A stretch of DNA of 64,000 bases from Streptomyces sioyaensis (GTDB lineage Bacteria > Actinomycetota > Actinomycetes > Streptomycetales > Streptomycetaceae), in NCBI RefSeq assembly GCF_004122735.1, contig NZ_SDIF01000003.1:82098-146097 (forward strand), given 5' to 3'. This document shows, piece by piece, positions 17,238 to 24,232 of this stretch (the first letter of the stretch is position 1; each line of letters begins with the position of its first letter). Below the pieces are notes generated by a model. That model did no database searches. It was not told the origin of the DNA and saw nothing but the letters and a program-made list of their open reading frames with translations. The position numbers were made by a program, and so were the translations under genes.

Positions 17238-18374
17238 CTATACCCGTATGTGATCAGTGGGCGCGAGAAGCGTGTCCATGTGCGCCAGGTATCCCGGGAC
17301 TTCGAGGAGAAAGGCATCGTGGCCGGCGGCCGAGGAGGTGTCGCGGTATTCCCTCACCGTCAATCCGGCCGCTGACAGCTGCTCGTGGAGGTGGCGGGTG
17401 GACTCCGCGCCGAAGAGCCGGTCCGAGGCGAAGCTGAAGAGGTGAACGGACGGCGCGGTGCCGGGGTCGACGGCATGGGGGCGGGCGAACGCGTCGTAAG
17501 CGTCCATGGCGGCGGTCAGGCAGAGATAGCTGTTGGCGTCGAAGCGGGCGACCAGTTTCCGTGCCTGGTGTTCGAGGTATCGCTCCACGGCGTAGGGGCC
17601 GTACGAGGGGCCGGTGCCGGTCTTGGCCGGCTGTCTGCGCCGGCCGAATTTGGTTTCCAGGGATTCGGCCGACATATACGTGAGGTGAGCGATCATCCGG
17701 GCGGTGCCGAGACCGTCGACCGGACCTGGATGACCGGGGATTTCCGCGTACCGCCCGTCGCTGAAGCCGGGGTCGGACCGTATTGCCGCGCGGCACACCG
17801 CGTTCGCCGCGAGATTGTCGGCGGTCGACCGGGCGGCGGTGGCGATGAGGGTGAAGTTCCGTGCGTCGCCGGGGTGTTGGAGCAGCCATTCCAGGGCCTG
17901 CATGCCGCCGAGCGATCCGCCGATCACCGAGTGAAGGCGGGAGATTCCGAGGTGTGCGAGGAGTTCTCGGTGTACGGCCACCATGTCGCCCACGGTGACG
18001 GCGGGGAATTCCGGGCCGTAGGGCCGGCCGTCCGGGCCCGCCGAGCAGGGGCCGGTGGTGCCGGCGCAGCCGCCGAGCACGTTGGCGCACACGACATGGA
18101 AGACGTCGGTGTCGACCGGGCGGCCGGGGCCGACCATGGTGTCCCACCAGCCCGGCAGGTCGTCCGGGGTGTGGCGGGCGGCGTGCGAGTCCCCGGTGAG
18201 GGCGTGGCAGACGAAGATGGTGTTCTCACCGGATGCGTCCGGCCGCCCGTACTCCTCGTAGGCGACCTGGACGTGCGGCAGGGTCTTCCCGGACTCCAGC
18301 ACCAGGGGACGGTCCGGGGAGAACAGGCCGGCGAACTGGATGTACGGGCTGGTGGGGGCGGGGAATTCATCCAC
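17238..18374 (-). CDS. metX: Homoserine O-acetyltransferase (MetX), last gene of the vinylglycine-like operon
   Basis: It transfers acetyl from acetyl-CoA to L-homoserine, giving O-acetylhomoserine. The 378-aa alpha/beta-hydrolase fold carries the nucleophile Ser154 (SVIGGSLGGMQALEW), a late Asp in FSFASDRLFGAE and the His in SAAGHDAFLLE; HALTGDSHAA and GGCAGTTGPCS are family blocks. Length is normal. The gene sits 15 bp downstream of the gamma-glutamyl hydrolase-like gene and closes an operon with an O-acetylhomoserine sulfhydrylase homologue and a desaturase. Its likely role is dedicated supply of O-acetylhomoserine to a non-protein amino acid, not methionine supply; that is inferred from the company it keeps. 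Confidence 0.93.
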   Translation of the reverse strand: MDEFPAPTSPYIQFAGLFSPDRPLVLESGKTLPHVQVAYEEYGRPDASGENTIFVCHALTGDSHAARHTPDDLPGWWDTMVGPGRPVDTDVFHVVCANVLGGCAGTTGPCSAGPDGRPYGPEFPAVTVGDMVAVHRELLAHLGISRLHSVIGGSLGGMQALEWLLQHPGDARNFTLIATAARSTADNLAANAVCRAAIRSDPGFSDGRYAEIPGHPGPVDGLGTARMIAHLTYMSAESLETKFGRRRQPAKTGTGPSYGPYAVERYLEHQARKLVARFDANSYLCLTAAMDAYDAFARPHAVDPGTAPSVHLFSFASDRLFGAESTRHLHEQLSAAGLTVREYRDTSSAAGHDAFLLEVPGYLAHMDTLLAPTDHIRV

Positions 18375-18389
18375 TTCTGTGCTCCGTGT

Positions 18390-19124
18390 TCAGCGGGCCG
18401 CCGCATGCTTTTCCGCGGCTGTTCCGAAGGCATGGAAGATCTGCCGCGACACCGGGTCGTCGGCGGCGTACCACTCGGGATGCCACTGGACGGCGAGGAC
18501 GAAGGAGTCCGTTCCGGGCGCGGACACGGCTTCGATCACTCCGTCGGGTGCCGTGGCCTCGACCCGCAGGTGGGGTGCGAGACGGTCGATCGCCTGCTGG
18601 TGCAGGGAGTTGACCCGTACGGTCCCCTCGCCGCCGAGAAGCCGGCGCAGCGTTCCGTCCTCGGCCAGTTGCACGTCGTGGGCGGGCAGGTACTGCTCGT
18701 CCCGCGGCAGCGACAGGTCTTCCCGGTGGGCGGACGACGGGCCGAGATCGCGGAGCGATCCGCCCAGGGCGACGTTCAGCTCCTGCAGTCCCCGGCAGAT
18801 GCCCAGGAGGGGCAGTCCGGCGTCGATCGCCGGGTGGACGGCGCGCAGGGCGAGGGTGTCGCGGTCCGGGTCGCGGGGTCCGGGGGCGGGCGGGCCGCCG
18901 TAGTGCTCGGGGGCCACATTGCTCTCGTGACCGCCGAGGACCAGCCCGTCGAACCGTCCGGCCAGGTCGTCGATGTGCCAGGCCGGGCCGGGGCCGGGTA
19001 TCAGGGCGACGGCGCAGCCGGACACGTCCTCCAGGGCTTTGACGTAGGCGCTGCGGACCGCCGTGTGCGGGACTCCGTCCCATGTCTCGGTCGTGCAGGC
19101 GAGGGCGACAAGCGGTCGGGTCAT
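18390..19124 (-). CDS. Class I glutamine amidotransferase / gamma-glutamyl hydrolase-like protein (PuuD type)
   Basis: The 244-aa protein belongs to the C26 peptidase group that includes gamma-glutamyl-GABA hydrolase. The triad is complete: Cys110 in LLGICRGLQELNVALGG, and His215 and Glu217 in VLAVQWHPEWY. LVLGGHESNVAPEHYGG is the oxyanion region. Members release glutamate from gamma-glutamyl-blocked amines. In this operon it could remove a gamma-glutamyl group from an intermediate, but no gamma-glutamyl ligase is present nearby. The start overlaps the stop of the sulfhydrylase-like gene as ATGA, so translation is probably coupled. Confidence 0.82.
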   Translation of the reverse strand: MTRPLVALACTTETWDGVPHTAVRSAYVKALEDVSGCAVALIPGPGPAWHIDDLAGRFDGLVLGGHESNVAPEHYGGPPAPGPRDPDRDTLALRAVHPAIDAGLPLLGICRGLQELNVALGGSLRDLGPSSAHREDLSLPRDEQYLPAHDVQLAEDGTLRRLLGGEGTVRVNSLHQQAIDRLAPHLRVEATAPDGVIEAVSAPGTDSFVLAVQWHPEWYAADDPVSRQIFHAFGTAAEKHAAAR

Positions 19125-20452
19125 GAGGCTTCGAGTGCCCTCTCCAGGTCGGTCAGCAGGTCGTCGATGTGCTCGACCCCGACGGACAGCCGGATCGACC
19201 CCTGGGTGACACCGGCCGCGAGCTGTTCGGCCTCCGGCAGCTGGGCGTGGGTCGTCGACGCGGGGTGGGTGGCCAGGGAGCGGACGTCCCCGATGTTGGT
19301 GACGTGCGAGACAAGGCGGAGGGACTCGATGAACCGGCAGCCCGCGGCCCGGCCGCCGACCAGCTCGAATTGCAGGAGCGGACCGCTGTTGCCGTCCAGG
19401 TAGCGCTCCACCAGAGCGGCTTCCTCGCCGGTGGCCAGGCTCGTGTGACGCACCGCTTCGACCTTGGGGTGGCCGGAGAGGAATTGCGCGATCCGTCGGG
19501 CGTTCTCCCCATGGGCGCGCATGCGCAGCGGCAGCGTCTCCAGTCCCTGCAGCAGAAGCCAGGCGTTGAAGGGGCTCAGGCACGGTCCGAGGTCGCGGAG
19601 CAGCGTTTCGCGTGCCTTGAGCAGATAGCCACTGCGGCCCAGCGGGCTGTTCAGGCCACTGCCGGTGCGGGTCCAGACCGCGCCGCCGTGGGCCGCGTCC
19701 GGGGTGGTCATCAGCGGGTGCCGGTCCGCGTGCCGGTGCCAGTCGAACCGGCCGGAGTCGAGGATCAGTCCGCCGAGCGTGGAGCCGTGCCCGCCGATGT
19801 ATTTGGTCGCGGAGTACACGACGATGTGGGCCCCGTGGCGTATCGGCCGGCACACGTACGGGGTCATCGTGTTGTCCAGGACCAGCGGCACGCCCGCCCG
19901 CTCCGCGAGGTCGGACACCGCCTCGATCGGGAACAGGCGGAGACGGGGGTTGGGCAGCGTCTCGCCGAAGTAGCAGCGCGTCCGTTCGTCGGTGGCCGCC
20001 GCGAAGTTCTCGGGATCGGACGGGCTGACGAAACGGGTCTCGATGCCGAACCTGGCGAAGGTGTTGGCGAGCAGGTTCCAGCTGCCGCCGTAGAGCTCGT
20101 CCGAGCTGACGATGTTGTCGCCGGCCTGGCAGATGTTCAGCAGGGCCAGGGAGACGGCGGCCTGGCCGGACGCGACGGCCAGCCCGGCCGCCGCTCCGTC
20201 CACCGCCGCCATGCGTTCCTCAAGGACATCGCAGGTGGGGTTGTTGAGGCGGGTGTACGCATGGCCGTCCTGCTGGAGATCGAAGATCCCGGCCGCTGCC
20301 GCGGTGCTCGGCAGCTCGAAGGCGGACGTCTGGAAGATCGGCGTGACAACCGGCGGGGTGATCCCCGTGCGCCATTCGTATCCGCCGTGGATGGCGGCGG
20401 ACTCCGGGGTGCGGAATGCCTTGCGGTCGGCAGGCAGGTCATGCGTCGGCAC
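19121..20452 (-). CDS. O-acetylhomoserine sulfhydrylase homologue (PLP, gamma-replacement)
   Basis: This 443-aa Cys/Met-metabolism PLP enzyme shows the family blocks YTRLNNPT, VASGQAAVSLALLNI, LVLDNTMTPY and the PLP lysine Lys217 in VVYSATKYIGGHGS. MetY-type enzymes replace the acetoxy group of O-acetylhomoserine with a nucleophile. In rhizobitoxine biosynthesis a homologous domain (part of RtxA) joins an amino alcohol to O-acetylhomoserine through oxygen, and the desaturase gene next door makes the same role likely here. Ordinary sulfide-dependent homocysteine synthesis is the alternative. The ATG at 20452 lies 14 bp inside the end of the desaturase gene. Confidence 0.9.
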   Translation of the reverse strand: MPTHDLPADRKAFRTPESAAIHGGYEWRTGITPPVVTPIFQTSAFELPSTAAAAGIFDLQQDGHAYTRLNNPTCDVLEERMAAVDGAAAGLAVASGQAAVSLALLNICQAGDNIVSSDELYGGSWNLLANTFARFGIETRFVSPSDPENFAAATDERTRCYFGETLPNPRLRLFPIEAVSDLAERAGVPLVLDNTMTPYVCRPIRHGAHIVVYSATKYIGGHGSTLGGLILDSGRFDWHRHADRHPLMTTPDAAHGGAVWTRTGSGLNSPLGRSGYLLKARETLLRDLGPCLSPFNAWLLLQGLETLPLRMRAHGENARRIAQFLSGHPKVEAVRHTSLATGEEAALVERYLDGNSGPLLQFELVGGRAAGCRFIESLRLVSHVTNIGDVRSLATHPASTTHAQLPEAEQLAAGVTQGSIRLSVGVEHIDDLLTDLERALEAS

Positions 20453-21506
20453 GGGCGGGCTCCTCGGTCGTGGTCATCGATCGGACAATGGCCGAGATCG
20501 CGCTCTGCTGGCCTTCCGGCCCGCGGTGGAAGAGACCGCCGAACTGCGCGTCGACGGCGGCGTATGCGGGGTCCTGCATACGGATCTCCCGGGCCTTGGC
20601 CAGGTTGTAGTAGGGGGTTCGCGGGTCGAGGTGGTGCTCCAGGTGATAGTGATCGTGGTGAATACCGGTCAGCAGCCGCTCCCACAGACGGCTTTTGCGG
20701 TTCCGCGTCATGTAGAGATCCACCGCGGAATCCCGGACCAGCGGAGTGTGTTCGGACAACTCGATGTACCAGCCGAGGATCTGAAAACTCGTCAGGTAGG
20801 GGATGACCCAGAAGAGCAGCAGTCCGGTGAGCCATTCGCCGTACCAGGCGAGACCCACAACGGTGGCCCAAAAGCCCCAGAAGCCCAGGCGGTCCAGCAG
20901 TTTCTTGCGGCGCTGTACCGGATTCGCGGCCGTGGACGGCTTCTCGGCACCTTTGAGCACCCGGTAGCGGTTGCGTATCAGATAGCGCAGATAGCCCCAG
21001 GTCTGTGAGCCGAGCAGCGGCATGAGCACGACCCGCCGCACATACGATCCCGTGGCGGACCGCCGATAGGCGCCCTGCTCGATGAAGAACCGGAGGTCGG
21101 GATCGAGGTCCGGGCTGCCGAGACGGGGGTGGTGCGTGTAGACGTGCGACACCTTGTAGGCGTAGTGCTGCTGGAAAATCGGATACGCGGTGAGCACGGT
21201 GCCGACGGTCATCTGTAATTTCCGGTTGGCGATACCGACACCGTGCGCGCAGTCGTGCAGCAATGTGGACAACCCCCGTTGGCGCGCTCCGATGAGAAGC
21301 GCCGCCAGCGGATAGAACCAGTACGAACCGAGGACGCACAGCAGTACGCAGCCGGCCATCCAGACGGCATCCTCGACCCAGGCGGCCAGCACATGCCAGT
21401 TGTCGGGCTTGTTCAGTTCCTTGATGCCGCTTTCCACGGCGGCCGGGAAGCGATACATGGTGTATCTGCGGCCGGTGTATGCCCAGGTCGTCTCGTCTGC
21501 GCTCAT
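20439..21506 (-). CDS. Membrane fatty-acid-desaturase homologue, predicted amino-acid side-chain desaturase (RtxC-like)
   Basis: This is a 355-aa integral membrane di-iron desaturase with all three histidine boxes: LLHDCAH (His84, His88), HVYTHH (His121, His125, His126) and the C-terminal HHDHYHLEHH. Hydrophobic segments lie between box 1 and box 3 (AVWMAGCVLLCVLGSYWFY; TGLLLFWVIPYLTSF). The enzyme class uses O2 and electrons from a ferredoxin. In the rhizobitoxine pathway RtxC, a desaturase homologue, introduces the carbon-carbon double bond that forms the vinyl ether; placement between a MetY homologue and a PLP decarboxylase suggests that role and not lipid desaturation. The start at 21506 follows AGGAGG with AAAAA spacing. 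Confidence 0.85.
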   Translation of the reverse strand: MSADETTWAYTGRRYTMYRFPAAVESGIKELNKPDNWHVLAAWVEDAVWMAGCVLLCVLGSYWFYPLAALLIGARQRGLSTLLHDCAHGVGIANRKLQMTVGTVLTAYPIFQQHYAYKVSHVYTHHPRLGSPDLDPDLRFFIEQGAYRRSATGSYVRRVVLMPLLGSQTWGYLRYLIRNRYRVLKGAEKPSTAANPVQRRKKLLDRLGFWGFWATVVGLAWYGEWLTGLLLFWVIPYLTSFQILGWYIELSEHTPLVRDSAVDLYMTRNRKSRLWERLLTGIHHDHYHLEHHLDPRTPYYNLAKAREIRMQDPAYAAVDAQFGGLFHRGPEGQQSAISAIVRSMTTTEEPARADA

Positions 21507-21516
21507 TTTTTCCTCC

Positions 21517-22695
21517 TCAGACCTCGCCGGAGAAGCAGTAGGCGGGCAGCGGAGGAAAGCCGTTGAAGCCGACGGACGCGTACGGGACGGTGTACGCGCC
21601 CGCTGCCAGGAAGTCGATGTGGTCACCCGGCCGCAGATCGAGGGGCAGGGTCCTGGGATTCCGCTCGTACAGCACGTCGGCGCTGTCGCAGGTGGGCCCT
21701 GCCAGGACCGCCGGACCGGAGGGGGAAGCGACGGGCGCGCCGTTCCGGCTGACGCCGAGCGGGAAGCGGATTGCCTCGTCCTCGGTCTCGGCGAGTCCTC
21801 CGAAGCGCCCCGCGTCGACGTACACCCATCGCTTCTCGACCGGCTCGCTGCGCTGGGTGACCAGGACCACTTCCGAGCGCACCATGCCCGCTTCGGCCGG
21901 CAGGAAGCGGCCCGGCTCGATGATCAGCCGCGGCGGGTCCGGGAAGTGCTGGCCGAGCGACTCGCGGATGGCTTTGCCGTACGCCTCCAGAGCCTGCACC
22001 CCGGCGTCGTATCCGGCCGGCAGGCCGCCGCCGAGATTGAGCAGCTCCAGCTCGATTCCGTCGGCGGACAACGCGGCGAACAACTCGGCGGCGATGCCGA
22101 TGCCTTCGTCCCAGCTTTCGGGATTCCGCTGCTGCGAACCGACGTGGAACGTCACACCGTACGGCTGGAGTCCGAGGTCGCGGGCCCGGCGCAGCAGCGC
22201 TGTGCCGTCCTCCTGCGAGCAGCCGAATTTCCTGCTGATCGGCCACTGGGCGCCGGTGGTCACCACGGTGACCCGGCAGATCACCTGGGCGCCCGGCGCG
22301 GCCGACGCGAGCTTGTCGAGTTCCTCGGCCGAATCGAAGGCGAACAGCCGCACCCCGCGTTCATACGCGTACGCGATGTCCTTGGCCTTCTTGACGGTGT
22401 TGCCGTAGCTGATCCGCCCGGGATCCGCGCCGGCCGCCAGGCACAGGTCGATTTCTCCTGGGCTTGCCACGTCGAAGGAGCAGCCGGATGCGGCCAGCAG
22501 CTTCAGCAGGGCCGGCTCGGCGTTGGCCTTGACGGCGTAGTAGATCTCGGCCTGGGGAATGGCATCGCGCAGCCGGTCGATGTTGCCGGACACCACGTCG
22601 AGGTCGAACAGCAGGCAGGGGGTGGGCAGATTGTGCCTACGGAAGTATGCGTCATGCCGGGAATAAGCCGGCTCGGGTATATGGCGGTCCGTCAT
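21517..22695 (-). CDS. Fold-type III PLP decarboxylase (ornithine/diaminopimelate decarboxylase family)
   Basis: The 392-aa protein has the TIM-barrel PLP lysine Lys56 in EIYYAVKANAEPALL, the HVGSQQRN segment, LNLGGGLPAGY and EPGRFLPAEAGM for phosphate binding, and the active-site cysteine block GPTCDSADVLYE. Family members decarboxylate ornithine, lysine, arginine or diaminopimelate; the sequence alone does not name the substrate. In this operon an amine building block is needed, and for an AVG-type product that would be ethanolamine from serine, which would be an unusual substrate for fold type III. Its stop lies 10 bp before the desaturase start; its start overlaps the exporter stop (ATGA). 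Confidence 0.88.
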   Translation of the reverse strand: MTDRHIPEPAYSRHDAYFRRHNLPTPCLLFDLDVVSGNIDRLRDAIPQAEIYYAVKANAEPALLKLLAASGCSFDVASPGEIDLCLAAGADPGRISYGNTVKKAKDIAYAYERGVRLFAFDSAEELDKLASAAPGAQVICRVTVVTTGAQWPISRKFGCSQEDGTALLRRARDLGLQPYGVTFHVGSQQRNPESWDEGIGIAAELFAALSADGIELELLNLGGGLPAGYDAGVQALEAYGKAIRESLGQHFPDPPRLIIEPGRFLPAEAGMVRSEVVLVTQRSEPVEKRWVYVDAGRFGGLAETEDEAIRFPLGVSRNGAPVASPSGPAVLAGPTCDSADVLYERNPRTLPLDLRPGDHIDFLAAGAYTVPYASVGFNGFPPLPAYCFSGEV

Positions 22696-23678
22696 GATGT
22701 TGCCTCCTCAGGAATCGCGACTTCCGAAGCCGTCGGCTTCTCGGAATCTTTCGGGGACTCGGTGTCCGTGTCGTAGGGAAAGAGAAAAACTCCGACGAGA
22801 ATCAGCGCGCCACCGATCACCTTGGGCATGGAGAGATCCTCACCGAGCCACAGCACGGCGACCACGACACCGAAGAGCGGTATCAGGTTGAGGGCCATGC
22901 CGGCCACGCCGACGGCCACGTGGGACACCGCGTAGTTGTAGGCGAGGTAGCCCAGCGCGAAACTGACCAGTCCGATGGCCATCGCGGCCACGATATGCGG
23001 CAGTTGCGCGGCGTCGGGAACCTTCTCGGAGCCGGTGCCCCATACGACGGCCATGACGGGAATCGTGAAGAGGAACCCGAATCCGAATTGATAGGCGGTG
23101 AGTTCCAGTGCCGACGCCTCCGCGGCGAGACGGCTGACCACGATCACCGACGCCGACGCGCCCAGAGCTCCCAGGAGCACCAGGGCATCACCGATGCTGC
23201 CACTGAGGGTGAAATGCGCACCGGTCAGCAGCGCGGCGCCGACGGTGGCGACGAGAACACCCGCCACGCTGCGGCGGTTGACGGCTTCCTTGATGAAGAC
23301 GACGCCCATGACCAGGACCATCGCGGATTGCAGGCCGTCCAGGAGTGCGGCATCCGCCGCGCCGGTGTGCTGCAGTCCCAGATCGAGCGCGCCGTAAGCC
23401 ACCACCGGCTCCAGCAGCCCGAGAAAAAGGTAGTGGCGCAGCGGTACGGTCCTGCGGGGACGCACCCGCAGCATGGCGATCCACAGCGCGGCCGCGGCGG
23501 TGCCGACCTCGATGAAAAGGGTGGTGAATGCGCCGATCCCGTCCACGGCGTATTTCGCTACGGCGGTAGCCACACCCCAGCTTCCCGCAGCGGCGATCAA
23601 GGCCCCATAAGGCCGTAAGCGATGCAATTCAACTCCAGGAACGGCTCTTGCGGTGAAGTCGGAGGGATCCGTTCGCAC
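22692..23678 (-). CDS. EamA/DMT-family transporter, first gene of the vinylglycine-like operon
   Basis: The 328-aa product has ten hydrophobic segments in two EamA repeats (first repeat from LIAAAGSWGVATAVAKYAV, second from IGDALVLLGALGASASVIVV) and a charged C-terminal tail (TDTESPKDSEKPTASE). Such carriers commonly export amino acids and their analogues, so it is a good candidate for product export and self-protection. I start it at GTG 23678, which has AGGGAG just upstream; an in-frame GTG at 23720 has no ribosome site. It overlaps the decarboxylase gene by four bases and heads a six-gene operon. Confidence 0.82.
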   Translation of the reverse strand: MRTDPSDFTARAVPGVELHRLRPYGALIAAAGSWGVATAVAKYAVDGIGAFTTLFIEVGTAAAALWIAMLRVRPRRTVPLRHYLFLGLLEPVVAYGALDLGLQHTGAADAALLDGLQSAMVLVMGVVFIKEAVNRRSVAGVLVATVGAALLTGAHFTLSGSIGDALVLLGALGASASVIVVSRLAAEASALELTAYQFGFGFLFTIPVMAVVWGTGSEKVPDAAQLPHIVAAMAIGLVSFALGYLAYNYAVSHVAVGVAGMALNLIPLFGVVVAVLWLGEDLSMPKVIGGALILVGVFLFPYDTDTESPKDSEKPTASEVAIPEEATS

Positions 23679-24232
23679 TTTCTCCCTGGATGCTGAAGAA
23701 AAGAGACGGAGCGGCCGCACATTTGATGGCCGGTGATCATGATCCTGGAGGTCAACTCACTTGACTGTCAAGGGGTTTGGTCCTGTCGCCGCGCCCCTCG
23801 AAGAGCTGCCCTTTGGGCGTCTCAGGCTGCATCTGTCACGATTTACGAATGCCCCGACGGTAAAGACCCGACAAAGCTTGGCCGGGGTGCCACGGAATCC
23901 GTACGGCCGCCTTTCCCGGGAAATTCCGATGCCGTGCTTGTTCCGCCGTCACCGCGACAGCGTGGAACTTCGAAATCAGTGGAGATCGGGGCTTGCGCGG
24001 CCGGTGCGTCCACTGTCGTGGCGGGCCGCCTCGGCATTTCGAAGCCGGAGCCGAATCCGGCGCGGTGAATCCCGTGCGCGGCGGCCTTGGCGGAGGGGGC
24101 GGCACCGCGCCACCCCGGGCGAGGCGGGTCTCTCGGTTCGGTTCGATGTGCCCGCGGAACCGGCATCGGGCATGGTGCGCGATGCCGGTTCCGCAGGTGG
24201 GATCCTTCACCAGGACGTGGTGCGGCGCCGGG
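23679..24232. other. Upstream control region of the vinylglycine-like operon
   Basis: About 550 bp with no recognisable gene. It contains a cluster of GTCAA/TTGAC half-sites at 23751-23772 and a perfect 12-bp palindrome, TTTCCCGGGAAA, at 23912-23923. The open frames here match no family I know. Confidence 0.5.
23751..23772. promoter_or_regulatory. Candidate operator with repeated GTCAA/TTGAC half-sites
   Basis: GTCAA, then after five bases TTGAC, then after one base GTCAA again. The last two form CTTGACTGTCAAG, a perfect palindrome around one base. It lies about 75-95 bp before the exporter start, where a repressor or activator of the operon could bind. Confidence 0.4.

Noticed and set aside
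17238..20452. Ordinary methionine biosynthesis from metX and metY
   Set aside because: The two genes sit in one operon with a membrane desaturase, an amino-acid decarboxylase and an exporter, which do not belong to methionine synthesis. Not excluded by sequence alone.
23843..24166. Small minus-strand coding frame upstream of the exporter gene
   Set aside because: Pro/Arg/Gly-rich with no motif, no ribosome site, and it overlaps candidate operator palindromes.
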